A stretch of 64,000 nt of DNA from Xanthocytophaga agilis (lineage in GTDB: Bacteria; Bacteroidota; Bacteroidia; Cytophagales; 172606-1). The stretch's first letter is position 1. Each line of letters begins with the position of its first letter. The stretch is taken from positions 1,116,001 through 1,180,000 of the forward strand of contig NZ_JASJOU010000001.1 in the NCBI RefSeq assembly GCF_030068605.1, read 5' to 3'. Below, in pieces: positions 45,575-54,639 of this stretch. A model generated the notes under the pieces. The model saw nothing but the letters and a program-made list of their open reading frames with translations. It had not been told where the DNA came from and did not search any database. A program made the position numbers and the translations under genes.

Positions 45575-45579
45575 TAAAG

Positions 45580-45612
45580 AAAAGCGGCAACCAAAAATTG
45601 CCGCTTTTTACT
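45580..45612. terminator. Bidirectional terminator after the iron-uptake pair
   Basis: A perfect 11-bp stem (aaaagcggcaa at 45580-45590, complement at 45598-45608) has a 7-base loop and T-tract, and lies between convergent genes. Confidence 0.9.
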
Positions 45613-45631
45613 TTTACAGAAAGAAATATTT

Positions 45632-46612
45632 TCAGATCTCAATTACAACCTTTCCATTATTTTGTCGATTTTCAAAGGCTATATAGGCATCTTCTATTGT
45701 TTGCATAGTATAATAAACAGGATCTACAGAGGGTATTAATAAACCAGTATCCGCCAATTGTGAAGCTTCTCTCAAAATCTCTCCATGATGTTTTCTGCCT
45801 ATTCCTGTAATAAGAGGTAATAAAGTAAAAACTCCCGAATAGGTGGCTCCCCGAAAGGATAATGGAGCTAAAGTATGAGTTCCCCATCCTAGAATACTCA
45901 CTACATGTCCGGTATATGTTTTAACAGCCTGAAATGAGGCATCCAGCGTAGTACCTCCTACTGTATCAAATATAATATCAAAGCCTTCTCCTTGTGTGTA
46001 CTCCTGTAAATACTCATCTACAGGATAGTGAGTATAATCAATAAAGGTTGCACCCAAACTTTCCAGAAATGGCTTCTTTGCAGGCTTATCTGTAGCAAAA
46101 ACATTAGCATCTTTGGCTTTAGCCAACTGCACTGCAATGGAACCCACTCCTCCAGAACCACCCTGAATTAATACATTTTTTCCATTTCCAACATTGGCTC
46201 TATCTACTAATCCCTCCCATGCAGTAATAAAAGCTAAAGGAAGAGCTGCTGCTTCTCTCATAGTTAAACGTTTAGGCTTATGAGCTAATAAGTCTGCATC
46301 TACCGCAGCATATTCAGCCAGTGATCCCTGAAGACCGGCAATTCCACCTGTCATCCCAAATACCTCATCTCCAAGTTTAAAAAGTGTTACCCCGTCTCCT
46401 ACGGATTCTACAATACCTGCCATATCTATCCCTAAAATAGCCGGCAACTGAGTCTTTGCATGTGCAGCCTGTCCTGCCTTGATTTTCAGATCCAGAGGAT
46501 TTACTCCACTTACTTTTATACGAACAAGTACTTGCCCTGCTGCAGGAACGGGGCGAACCAGCTGTTTTAAGGTGTAATTAGTGCTATACTCTTCCAGCAC
46601 TAATGCTTGCAT
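45632..46612 (-). CDS. NADP-dependent quinone oxidoreductase-like dehydrogenase
   Basis: This 326-residue, zinc-free medium-chain dehydrogenase is of the quinone reductase group. I place the start at 46612 (MQALVLEEYS), which aligns with the family; two further in-frame ATG lie upstream (46636 and 46648). The features are GVNPLDLKIKAGQ, GIDMAGIVESVG, the nucleotide-binding GGSGGVGSIAVQLAKAK, and GFDIIFDTVGG. It has no zinc cysteines. It is divergent from an AraC regulator with an inverted repeat between them, so regulation by that protein is likely. The substrate is unknown. Confidence 0.9.
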   Translation of the reverse strand: MQALVLEEYSTNYTLKQLVRPVPAAGQVLVRIKVSGVNPLDLKIKAGQAAHAKTQLPAILGIDMAGIVESVGDGVTLFKLGDEVFGMTGGIAGLQGSLAEYAAVDADLLAHKPKRLTMREAAALPLAFITAWEGLVDRANVGNGKNVLIQGGSGGVGSIAVQLAKAKDANVFATDKPAKKPFLESLGATFIDYTHYPVDEYLQEYTQGEGFDIIFDTVGGTTLDASFQAVKTYTGHVVSILGWGTHTLAPLSFRGATYSGVFTLLPLITGIGRKHHGEILREASQLADTGLLIPSVDPVYYTMQTIEDAYIAFENRQNNGKVVIEI

Positions 46613-46660
46613 AGTTATTTGATTTTTAATTAACATAAAAGTATCCATATGTTTCTACTA

Positions 46661-46728
46661 CAAAATTGTACAACTACTAGCTGTAAATCGTTGTACTTTT
46701 GTGTCATAAAGGTGTAATTTTATGTCAT
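46661..46728. promoter_or_regulatory. Dyad and direct repeats in the divergent regulator region
   Basis: GTACAAC (46668-46674) and GTTGTAC (46690-46696) form an inverted repeat, extended by ACAAAA and TTTTGT. TACTTTTG (46694-46701) is a -7-type element for the plus-strand regulator gene. Two direct repeats, ttttgtgtcat (46697-46707) and ttttatgtcat (46718-46728), lie 21 bases apart and reach the start codon. The arrangement suits AraC-type binding sites. Confidence 0.55.
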
Positions 46729-47569
46729 GAAGAAAGATACACTACATGAACCGTTTGAATTGGTTCTGAAAGATTTTATGAATGTGTGCTCAAAAGGGGA
46801 ACATAGCCATAGTTTTTTTGAACTGGTCTATATACGGGAAGGTACTGGTCAGCAACGTATTAATGCGACCCATTTTCAGTATCAATCAGGCCACTTGTTT
46901 CTCCTTGCTCCGGAAGATGCTCATTGTTTTGATATTGAAACTCCAACGCAATTTTTCTTTATTCGCTTTAATACTATTTACCTACAAGCAGAAGCCAAAC
47001 AGCAGGATCTACTTCAACGAATGGAATTGATCCTGCGTAATGCAAGTCATCAGCCAGGATGTGTTTTAAAGAATTCATCGGATAAGGCAGTTATCAGACC
47101 TCTTATGGAGGCATTAATACGGGAGCACCAGCAAAAAGATTTGTATCACAAAGAATTAATAGCACAATATGTCAATACTCTGCTAGTGATCGTGGCACGC
47201 AATCTGATGACAACTCTGCCTGAAAAAATAGATGAACAAAGCGAAAATAAGGTCATTACTATATTGCAGTATGTACAATCAAATATATATCATCCTGAAA
47301 GACTAAAAGGAGAATATATCAGCAAAGAGTTTGGAATTTCAGAAAGTTACTTAGGACGCTATTTCAGAAAGCACACTAATGAAACATTACAACAGTATAT
47401 TCTAAATTACAAATTAAAGCTAATTGAAAATCGCTTGCTACATACTAACATGCGAATCACAGAAATTGCCTATGAGTTCGGATTCACGGATAAAAGCCAT
47501 CTAAACAGATTTTTCAAAAAAAGTCGGGGAATAAATCCCAGTGATTACAGAAAAAATAGTAGGATATAA
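46727..47569 (+). CDS. AraC family transcriptional regulator
   Basis: This 280-residue regulator has an N-terminal cupin sensor (about 15-90, GEHSHSFFELVYIREGTG and HLFLLAPEDAHCF). The C-terminal AraC domain spans about 180-278, with KEFGISESYLGRYFRKHTNETLQQYI and ITEIAYEFGFTDKSHLNRFFKKSRG. It is divergent from the quinone oxidoreductase-like gene. The paired repeats in the shared promoter region suggest that it controls that gene, itself, or both. The effector is not known. Confidence 0.93.
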   Translation: MKKDTLHEPFELVLKDFMNVCSKGEHSHSFFELVYIREGTGQQRINATHFQYQSGHLFLLAPEDAHCFDIETPTQFFFIRFNTIYLQAEAKQQDLLQRMELILRNASHQPGCVLKNSSDKAVIRPLMEALIREHQQKDLYHKELIAQYVNTLLVIVARNLMTTLPEKIDEQSENKVITILQYVQSNIYHPERLKGEYISKEFGISESYLGRYFRKHTNETLQQYILNYKLKLIENRLLHTNMRITEIAYEFGFTDKSHLNRFFKKSRGINPSDYRKNSRI

Positions 47570-47729
47570 TTGCTATTCTGCTAGTTGGCAGAAAGTAACT
47601 CTGTGAGAGTAGTTAGAACGTAATATTAGATAGTTACCCAACTTTAAAATATCCTATATCTCAGATTAGTAAAGAAAAATGTAATACATCTTACATATCT
47701 GTACCCACTCAAAAGAAACCTTCTTTTAA

Positions 47730-48133
47730 TTATAAGCCACTTGCTATAATTCCCCAATCTGTAATCAGTAACTCTTTAAAGGGTTTGCCTTCTGGTAAGC
47801 TTTTGCTACTCTTTTCCCATTTCTCACCGTTGTCATCGTCAATTTTTACATTGAGGGGGAACCATTGCAGGAAGATTGCCAGTTGGCAAGTTGATTTGCA
47901 CTTACAAACAAGTCATGTCTTTCTGTCCCTGCGAGAAAAATCCCATCTGAACAGGTCAGATCATTTATTACTGCTTGAGGTGGTAACCCATTATCACTTC
48001 TCACCCAGTTAGTAACTCTGTCTCTGGACGGATAGATTTTTCCAGCTGATGGTGTTAGCATCTGTTCCAAAACAAGATGAGGAAAAAAAGTAAGCAAAGG
48101 CCATACGAAATAGATCTTATACCAATATCTCAT
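47730..48133 (-). pseudogene. Frameshifted fragment of a sialidase-like beta-propeller protein
   Basis: A minus-strand frame opens at ATG 48133 and stops at 47846 after 95 codons, its last part reading ...NWQSSCNGSPSM. In another frame the protein continues as LNVKIDDDNGEKWEKSSKSL and ends ELLITDWGIIASGL at a stop at 47730. The frames join at a run of five G on the plus strand (47855-47859). One more base there gives one continuous 134-codon frame. The repeated sense of DNGEKWEKSSKSLP and TDWGIIAS resembles blades of sialidase-like or photosystem II stability factor-like propellers, so this is the tail of a larger family member. It may be a real pseudogene or a sequencing error. Confidence 0.65.
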
Positions 48134-48163
48134 GGCTTTATATAGTTAATTGGTGTGTTCCAA

Positions 48164-48391
48164 CTATCCACCTACCGGCTTGCGCGTCACAACAACAATA
48201 CGGTCTTTTACCTCCTGTCGTTCGTCGCGCAATTGACGGAGGCGGGCATTAACAGCTCCTGTTTTCCAATCCGGCTCCTGAATGATTCCGTCTGTTACAT
48301 TTTCTATATACAATTCATCTTCTACAATCTGCCGTTCAATTCGGATAAGAAGCTTGCGTAGCTGGTCTAATGACATTCGATCTAAATTCAT
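48164..48391 (-). CDS. Small coiled-coil protein of unknown function
   Basis: This 75-residue protein is highly charged and helical (LDQLRKLLIRIERQIVEDEL, ARLRQLRDERQEVKDRIVVV). It has no recognised family. It starts at ATG 48391 (MNLDRM). A minus-strand -7 element, TAACTTTG (48421-48414), lies 23 bases upstream. It is 30 bases upstream of the frameshifted fragment on the same strand. Confidence 0.58.
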   Translation of the reverse strand: MNLDRMSLDQLRKLLIRIERQIVEDELYIENVTDGIIQEPDWKTGAVNARLRQLRDERQEVKDRIVVVTRKPVGG

Positions 48392-48413
48392 ATCTACTCT
48401 GGTAGTTTTTATG

Positions 48414-48421
48414 CAAAGTTA
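48414..48421 (-). promoter_or_regulatory. -7 element upstream of the small coiled-coil gene
   Basis: On the minus strand TAACTTTG matches TAnnTTTG and lies 23 bases before the ATG. A -33 TTG is not clear. Confidence 0.4.
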
Positions 48422-48539
48422 AGAACTGATATAGTAATTTGTATGTATTTCCTACATGAAATAATTATACCTGTTTTTGGATTTTTCGCTGGCTGGTCTG
48501 TGTGTAATTTTAATTTTGAAAGCACACGTCTGTCAGGCA

Positions 48540-49814
48540 ATGAAACTCTTAGGTTATCTCCCATTCTTCTTCTTTATTACTGCACTTACTGTTATTCAGG
48601 CACAACAGGCGCCACTTGACACCATTACAGGGCCTGTAAATGAAAGAGCAGAGATCAAAGATGCACCTCGTGTATATATTGACTGTAAAAGTTGTGACAT
48701 GTCTTTTATTCGTCAGGAAATTTCCTTTGTAAGCCATGTTAGAGATAGACAATTAGCTGAGGTACAAGTATTTATCACAGATCAGGTAAATGGTAGCGGA
48801 GGACATACCTATGTACTGGCTTTTACAGGTAAAGGGGTATATGAGGGAATCAATAATAAACTAACCTTTCATACTATTCAATCTCAGACAGGTAATGAGA
48901 TACGAACAGGACTGAAACGTATTATCCAGTTGGGACTGGCCTCTTATGCAGCTCATACAGCCCTGGCAGACCAGATTAACTTGTCTTTCAAACCAGATAC
49001 TACCATGCAGCGCAGAACTCCTGTAGACAGATGGAAAAACTGGGTAATGGAAGTGTATGGAGGAGGCAGTTTTAACAAAGAATCGCAGCAAAGTTCGCTG
49101 AATGTATACTATGGCTTACGTGCAGATAGAGTTACTGAAGAATGGAGAATTCGAAATAGCTTAAGCTTTAGTATTAATAATCGCCGTTTCTTAAGCGATA
49201 GTACATGGATTCATAGTGAGATGCATCGCAATACATATAGTGGATCTATTGTCAAAAGCATAAATGACCACTGGTCCGGGGGTGTATTCGTAGGGGTGAC
49301 ATCTTCTACCTATGACAACATCGCACTTAATTGTGGTATTGCTCCGGCAATCGAATATAGCTTTCTTCCATATAGGGAGGCTATGCGCAAAGAGATCACG
49401 CTGGTTTATCGCATAGGATATTCTCATAGAAATTACTTTGAAACTACACTCTATGAGAAAAACAAGGAGACAGTATATTCTCAGGTTTTGGAAGCAGCAG
49501 TACGATTGATGCAACCCTGGGGGTCTGTATCTGTGCAAGTCATGGGCACCAGCTTCTTGCATGATTTCAAGAAAAACCGATTAACATTTGATGGCGGAAT
49601 CTCTATGCGTGTAGTTAAAGGGCTCTCAGTAAGCTTCAATGGTCGCCTTAATATTGTCCATGACCAGATTAACCTTCCCAAGGGAGATGCATCCCTGGAA
49701 GATATTCTGCTACAACAACGAACATTAGCAACTTCTTTTCAATTGTATAACTCCATTGGTGTAAGCTACACGTTTGGATCTATTTACAACAATGTAGTTA
49801 ACTTACGTCTATAA
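48540..49814 (+). CDS. Putative outer-membrane beta-barrel protein of unknown function
   Basis: I place the start at 48540, where MKLLGYLPFFFFITALTVIQAQ is a signal peptide; an in-frame ATG at 48477 adds an unlikely 21 residues. The 424-residue protein has an N-terminal globular part with CKSC (about 47-50) and SFVSHVRDRQLAEVQVFITD. The C-terminal half is a run of amphipathic strands typical of an outer-membrane barrel (WRIRNSLSFSINNRRF, HWSGGVFVGVTSSTYDN, GLSVSFNGRLNIVHDQINL, and the terminal strand VVNLRL). It is not a recognised family. It may form an operon with the next gene. Confidence 0.7.
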   Translation: MKLLGYLPFFFFITALTVIQAQQAPLDTITGPVNERAEIKDAPRVYIDCKSCDMSFIRQEISFVSHVRDRQLAEVQVFITDQVNGSGGHTYVLAFTGKGVYEGINNKLTFHTIQSQTGNEIRTGLKRIIQLGLASYAAHTALADQINLSFKPDTTMQRRTPVDRWKNWVMEVYGGGSFNKESQQSSLNVYYGLRADRVTEEWRIRNSLSFSINNRRFLSDSTWIHSEMHRNTYSGSIVKSINDHWSGGVFVGVTSSTYDNIALNCGIAPAIEYSFLPYREAMRKEITLVYRIGYSHRNYFETTLYEKNKETVYSQVLEAAVRLMQPWGSVSVQVMGTSFLHDFKKNRLTFDGGISMRVVKGLSVSFNGRLNIVHDQINLPKGDASLEDILLQQRTLATSFQLYNSIGVSYTFGSIYNNVVNLRL

Positions 49815-49896
49815 AAGAAATAAACTCCTGATTATCAACTAAGAAATGAATTAAAATGATAGTTTTTTTCGTTATAGAATTATAACTTAATGAACT

Positions 49897-50442
49897 ATGC
49901 ACTTTATTATTTCTCTTGCTTCAGCTTTATTGCTTTGTATACAACTAGTTGCCCAGTCACCCAATTACAAAAGTCAATTACAAACAGTTGCTAAACAGGA
50001 AGGCGAGATATTTATTGCACTGGAGTATATGCATCCTGAGCGAAATAAGCCTTGCAGAATGGAAGATCTGTTTACCAATACTATAGCATTTAACAGAGAT
50101 ACGCTGGTAGTAGAATTTGATAATTACACCGAATCATTTTGTGAAGCAACAAATCTGGAAACCCAACTGACCTATCACATAAAACTTCGGGACATTGACC
50201 CATCCAAAATTATTCTCATGCAGCGAAAGTACAATCTGAAGAACAATAAGCTGCTGGAAGGCCCTCTGTCCTGGTATGAGTTGCAAATCAATACCAAAGG
50301 CGAACTGCCTCTGGTAAAGGAACAAAGCCATAAGGAAAGTCAGTTACGCAGGATCAATCAGTTTCGGATTATCTTCAAGACTCAGGAAGGAGCAAAAAAA
50401 GCATTGGTAGCTCTAAGAGAATTAACCAAAACGAGTAGCTAA
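49897..50442 (+). CDS. Exported protein of unknown function
   Basis: This 181-residue protein has a Sec signal peptide (1-19, ending QLVAQ). The rest is strand-rich (TLVVEFDNYTESFCEATNLETQLTYHIKLRDIDPSKI) with a helical, basic C terminus. No family is recognised. Its stop abuts the stop of the convergent HEAT-like protein gene at 50443. It lies 82 bases behind the barrel protein gene. Confidence 0.68.
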   Translation: MHFIISLASALLLCIQLVAQSPNYKSQLQTVAKQEGEIFIALEYMHPERNKPCRMEDLFTNTIAFNRDTLVVEFDNYTESFCEATNLETQLTYHIKLRDIDPSKIILMQRKYNLKNNKLLEGPLSWYELQINTKGELPLVKEQSHKESQLRRINQFRIIFKTQEGAKKALVALRELTKTSS

Positions 50443-51795
50443 TTAAATTCGGATCTGTTTTCTCCTACTCTTTTTTAATTCCTTTAGCAATTCAGAAAGA
50501 TTCTGTTGTTTAGCTGGCACTTTCGCAATTACTTCATTCTTTTTGTATTCATAATGATAACCAGAAACAGGTTTCTCATCAAAGTAGATATCATACTTTT
50601 GAGCCATTCGCCGAATTATAGGAGTTGCTTTTTTGGAATCAAGAACATACAACGCTTTCAATCGCCTCCTATCCTCTGAATCAAAATTTATGGGAGGCTG
50701 CGTTAGAAAAGCCTCCAGCTCTGAATAATAATCTATATCTTTTAAGGTACATAAAACAAAGGCGGCCTCTGTCTTATATAGTGAGTCTTCTTCAAAGAAT
50801 TTCCGCAAACAAGGAATGGCTTTTTTATCTTGTGTCTTTTCCAACAATCGAATAATCATCTGCCTATAATCTTTATCTAACTCTTGCTTAGAATGTTTAA
50901 GGTTACATAATGCAGGAATCAGGAGATTATTGTCAACCAGAACGTTTTCCAATACCATCAATAAATTATCAAGGTATTCAGAGGTATCAGCTTTTTGGAG
51001 TTGTTCAAACAGAAAGGGAAAAGCAATTTTTTCCATTCCAATCATTCCGTTTCTGGCAATCATAGCAGAATAATACCAGTAGGAATAAGGAACAGGTGTT
51101 GTCTTTTGTAATAGAAATTTTGATAGTTGCCTGGCTTTTTCAATAGTATCTGAAATTTGTATTGTCTGTTTCCAAATACCAACTTCCTCAATACATTTAC
51201 TTATTTCATAACGCAAATCTTCCAAGCCATTAAATCGATGTCCCTTTACAATCCAGAATCCTTCTTCTCTCATCATATCAAATAGTCCGAATCCGCCTGG
51301 ATTTGTAACCTGATAGTATCGGTAACAGGTTGTGTTTTGAAACCAAATTACCCCACTACTTCCAATAATACTATCAGTCATAATCGTTTTTATCTTGTAT
51401 GCAGTATCATAGTCACGAAGAAACAATGTGGAGCAATAATAAGGGTCTAATGAATTCCATCCATTCTCAGGTTTGCTTGTTTTTTGTTGACCATATTGTG
51501 AGGCCACATTATTCCAGTAATCTTCTGGGTGATTAAATGAAACAAAAAGGATAAGATGATTTACAGCAGGAAAACTAAAATGAATGTCCATATTTCTCAC
51601 TTCCAGTGTATCTGTTAACATGAAATGTGCTTTATAGATTCTTTCAATAACTACCTTATCATCTCCCAAATAACGACCTTCTATCACTGCATCTGCCTTA
51701 AAACACATGTCAATAATAGATATAGATGGATGCAAATCTGCTTTTGCATCCTCTACTGATAGTATTAGCAACCATACAAGCAATATGCATCTCAT
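50443..51795 (-). CDS. Exported HEAT-repeat-like protein
   Basis: I start this at ATG 51795 because MRCILLVWLLILSVEDAKA is a signal peptide; the open frame goes 13 codons further and overlaps the upstream gene. The 450-residue product has an N-terminal part with no recognised family (SIIDMCFKADAVIEGRYLGDD). The C-terminal half reads as HEAT-like helical repeats (LLIPALCNLKHSK, DKKAIPCLRKFFEEDSLYKTEAAFVLCTL and ATPIIRRMAQKYD). It is probably periplasmic or lipid-bound; function unknown. Confidence 0.66.
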   Translation of the reverse strand: MRCILLVWLLILSVEDAKADLHPSISIIDMCFKADAVIEGRYLGDDKVVIERIYKAHFMLTDTLEVRNMDIHFSFPAVNHLILFVSFNHPEDYWNNVASQYGQQKTSKPENGWNSLDPYYCSTLFLRDYDTAYKIKTIMTDSIIGSSGVIWFQNTTCYRYYQVTNPGGFGLFDMMREEGFWIVKGHRFNGLEDLRYEISKCIEEVGIWKQTIQISDTIEKARQLSKFLLQKTTPVPYSYWYYSAMIARNGMIGMEKIAFPFLFEQLQKADTSEYLDNLLMVLENVLVDNNLLIPALCNLKHSKQELDKDYRQMIIRLLEKTQDKKAIPCLRKFFEEDSLYKTEAAFVLCTLKDIDYYSELEAFLTQPPINFDSEDRRRLKALYVLDSKKATPIIRRMAQKYDIYFDEKPVSGYHYEYKKNEVIAKVPAKQQNLSELLKELKKSRRKQIRI

Positions 51796-51826
51796 GGTGT
51801 TTGATTGTTCATATACTAATGATAAT

Positions 51827-52297
51827 TCATCCAATCTTATTCCGAAAAGACCTCAGATACTCCTGATATGAAATTGGAAACTCATTTGCTCTTGCAGCCT
51901 CTAATAACAAATTCACATAATCCATAGTTGGTTGAGCATACGATTTCTGTTTATCCTGCATCACATAAGTCCAGACATCCTCAACTGTTTTATACCCTCC
52001 CCCTTCACGAAGCTGAATGGTAACAGAAAGCCGGCCATAAATCTCCGGATAAAATTTATTGGCATCCATGGCAGCCAGCTCTGTATCACTGATGTTGTAC
52101 AGTAATCCCCACACTTCTTCACCTGCAGCAGGCACTACATCAGCACCTCCCCGACTACGTTGTTCCAGATGGGTAGTAAATACAAGCTGATAGCTCTCAA
52201 GATAACCTGCTCCCAATAGTTCGGCATTGGGGCAAAGCTTTTGCATCTTTTCAGGACTGATGTTCGAGCCGTATGAAAAATAAAGGTTCTGTGACAT
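51827..52297 (-). CDS. Gamma-glutamylcyclotransferase-like protein
   Basis: I start this at ATG 52297 (MSQNLYFSYGSN). The 156-residue protein shows the GGCT fold signature YGSN (9-12), GGADVVPAAGEEVWGLLYNI and the C-terminal YQEYLRSF. GGCT enzymes cyclise gamma-glutamyl amino acids to 5-oxoproline. In human GGCT the catalytic Glu98 lies in LDEQEG; the aligned place here is MDANKF, with Lys81 at the Glu position, so classical activity is doubtful. Its stop lies 31 bases before the HEAT-like protein start, so the two may share a transcript. Confidence 0.78.
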   Translation of the reverse strand: MSQNLYFSYGSNISPEKMQKLCPNAELLGAGYLESYQLVFTTHLEQRSRGGADVVPAAGEEVWGLLYNISDTELAAMDANKFYPEIYGRLSVTIQLREGGGYKTVEDVWTYVMQDKQKSYAQPTMDYVNLLLEAARANEFPISYQEYLRSFRNKIG

Positions 52298-52378
52298 ACT
52301 CTTTTCAATATGATACAATAGAAAAGCCACTAACTGAATATGAAATGGAATTCAATCAGTGGCTCTCAGAAAATACAA

Positions 52379-54532
52379 TTAGTCTTTTATACCTTCCAGT
52401 TTAAAGATAAAGGCATATTTAAATGCTGTCTCTTTGATTGCTTTAAAACGACCTGAAGCGCCACCATGACCTGCTTCCATATTGGTTTTCAATAACAATA
52501 CATGATTATCTGTCTTCAACGTACGTAGTTTGGCTACCCACTTGGCAGGTTCCCAATACTGTACCTGAGAATCATGCAAGCCTGTTGTTACCAACATATT
52601 GGGATATGCTTTCTTCTCTACATTATCGTACGGAGAATAGGATAGCATGTAATCGTAGTATTCTTTCTCATTGGGATTACCCCATTCTTCATATTCTCCG
52701 GTAGTCAATGGAATGGACTCATCCAACATGGTAGTTACCACATCTACAAAAGGCACATCAGCAATGATGGCATTATACTTGTCTGGAGCCATATTGGCAA
52801 CAGCACCCATCAACAAACCACCAGCACTACCCCCATTCGCATACAAATGAGAGGTTGACGTATACTTTTCTTTGATCAGAAACTCGGAACAGTCGATAAA
52901 GTCAGTAAAGGTATTTTTCTTTTTCAGCATTTTACCATTGTCATACCACTGACGTCCCATTTCCTGTCCACCCCGGATGTGGCAGATAGCAAACGCAAAT
53001 CCTCTGTTTAACAAACTCAAACGAGCGACACTGAATGTAGGGTCAGTAGAATAGCCATAGGAGCCATAGGAATACTGATACAATGGAGCCTGTCCATTTT
53101 TCTCAAATCCTTTCTTGTAAACAATAGAAATAGGAATCTTTACTCCATCACGGGCGGTTGCATACACACGTTCGGTCACATACTCTTCTTTGTTATAGCC
53201 TCCTACTACCTCCTGTTGCTTCATCAACTTGGCTTCTTTGGTATCCATATTGTAATCAAACGTAGATGGAGGTGTAGTCATGGAAGTATAGCCATACCGC
53301 AGTACATCAGTATTGAAATCCGGATTGGTACTGGTATAAGCAGTATAGGCAGGCTCACCAAAGTTGATATAATGCTCTGCTTTGCTTTTTTGATTGATGA
53401 CCCGAATATTGATCAATCCTTCTTTGCGTTCCTGTAACACCAGATGGTTCACAAATACTTCCAGTCCATCCAGATATACATCTGCACGATGAGGAATAAC
53501 TTCTTTCCAGGCTGATTTATCAGCAGTTTTGCCTTCCGGAACTTCCATTAGACGGAAGTTTTCTGCCTGCCAGTTGGTGCGAACATAAAACTTGTCCTTA
53601 TAATGTTCAATGTTGTATTCATGGCCATGTTCGCGAGTCAAAAATACGGTAAACTCGCCTGTAGGCTTACTGGCATCCAGCAAACGGTATTCCGTAGACA
53701 CACCATTGTGGTCACAGGCAATGGCAATATACTTCTTGGATTTCATACGATACAGTCCCATATAAAACTGATCGTCTTTCTCTTCATATACCTTTACATC
53801 CGTTTTAGGGTCAGTTCCTAATACATGTCGCCATACCTGATACCCAAGCAATGTCTGCTGATGACGAATGATATAAAACAACGTTTTGTTATCAGCCGCC
53901 CACGCATAGCTACCTCCTTCTGTATTGGGAATAGCATCGGGATAAATCTCACCCGTCTTCAGGTTCTTTACTCTCAATATATAATTCCGACGACTTACTG
54001 TATCTTCTCCAAAAGCGATTAACTCCTCATTATCAGACACTTCCAACCCACCCAAACTATAATAGTTATGTCCATGACCTCTTTCGTTGGCATTGATGAT
54101 CACCTCTTCAGGTGCAGACAGAGATCCTTTCTTTCTGCAATAAATAGGATATTCGCCACCCTTCTCAAAGCGTGTATAATAGTAATAGTTTCCATCCTTG
54201 TAAGGTACAGACTCATCATCTTCTTTGATACGGCCTTTGATCTCTTCAAAAAGTTTATCCTGTAAAACTTTGGTATCAGCCATCATGGTGTCTGTATAGG
54301 CATTTTCGGCTTCCAGGTATTTGATCACATTGGGATCTTCCCGTTTATTTAACCAGTAATAGTTGTCTGTACGGGATGCGCCATGTTTAGCTTTGACTTC
54401 AAAAGCCTTCACCTCTGCAATGGGAGGTTTTACATCAGGGAAATGGGGTGCAGATGTTTCAGTTTCTTTTTCTTTCATAGAGTTACATGCCATCAGGAGT
54501 AAAAGTGGCACTGCAAAAGTAGTTTTTTTCAT
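52379..54532 (-). CDS. ptrB: Oligopeptidase B-like prolyl oligopeptidase (S9A) lipoprotein
   Basis: This 717-residue serine peptidase cleaves short peptides, by family mostly after basic residues. The N-terminal propeller (about 70-430) limits access to the active site. The catalytic triad in the C-terminal alpha/beta hydrolase domain is Ser569 (NGGSAGG), Asp654 (HDSQVQYW) and His689 (AGHGGASGRF). Unlike the cytoplasmic E. coli enzyme it begins with a lipoprotein signal (MKKTTFAVPLLLLMAC, lipobox LLMAC), so it is likely a periplasmic or outer-membrane lipoprotein. Substrate preference is inferred from the family. Confidence 0.93.
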   Translation of the reverse strand: MKKTTFAVPLLLLMACNSMKEKETETSAPHFPDVKPPIAEVKAFEVKAKHGASRTDNYYWLNKREDPNVIKYLEAENAYTDTMMADTKVLQDKLFEEIKGRIKEDDESVPYKDGNYYYYTRFEKGGEYPIYCRKKGSLSAPEEVIINANERGHGHNYYSLGGLEVSDNEELIAFGEDTVSRRNYILRVKNLKTGEIYPDAIPNTEGGSYAWAADNKTLFYIIRHQQTLLGYQVWRHVLGTDPKTDVKVYEEKDDQFYMGLYRMKSKKYIAIACDHNGVSTEYRLLDASKPTGEFTVFLTREHGHEYNIEHYKDKFYVRTNWQAENFRLMEVPEGKTADKSAWKEVIPHRADVYLDGLEVFVNHLVLQERKEGLINIRVINQKSKAEHYINFGEPAYTAYTSTNPDFNTDVLRYGYTSMTTPPSTFDYNMDTKEAKLMKQQEVVGGYNKEEYVTERVYATARDGVKIPISIVYKKGFEKNGQAPLYQYSYGSYGYSTDPTFSVARLSLLNRGFAFAICHIRGGQEMGRQWYDNGKMLKKKNTFTDFIDCSEFLIKEKYTSTSHLYANGGSAGGLLMGAVANMAPDKYNAIIADVPFVDVVTTMLDESIPLTTGEYEEWGNPNEKEYYDYMLSYSPYDNVEKKAYPNMLVTTGLHDSQVQYWEPAKWVAKLRTLKTDNHVLLLKTNMEAGHGGASGRFKAIKETAFKYAFIFKLEGIKD

Positions 54533-54639
54533 TTGAGTTTTTAGTTGGTTATGATCGATGTGGTTTTACAAATAGTGAAAGATACTACCAAGGCAGACAC
54601 AAACCATGATTTTAGTATGAATGGTATCAGAATAAAAGA

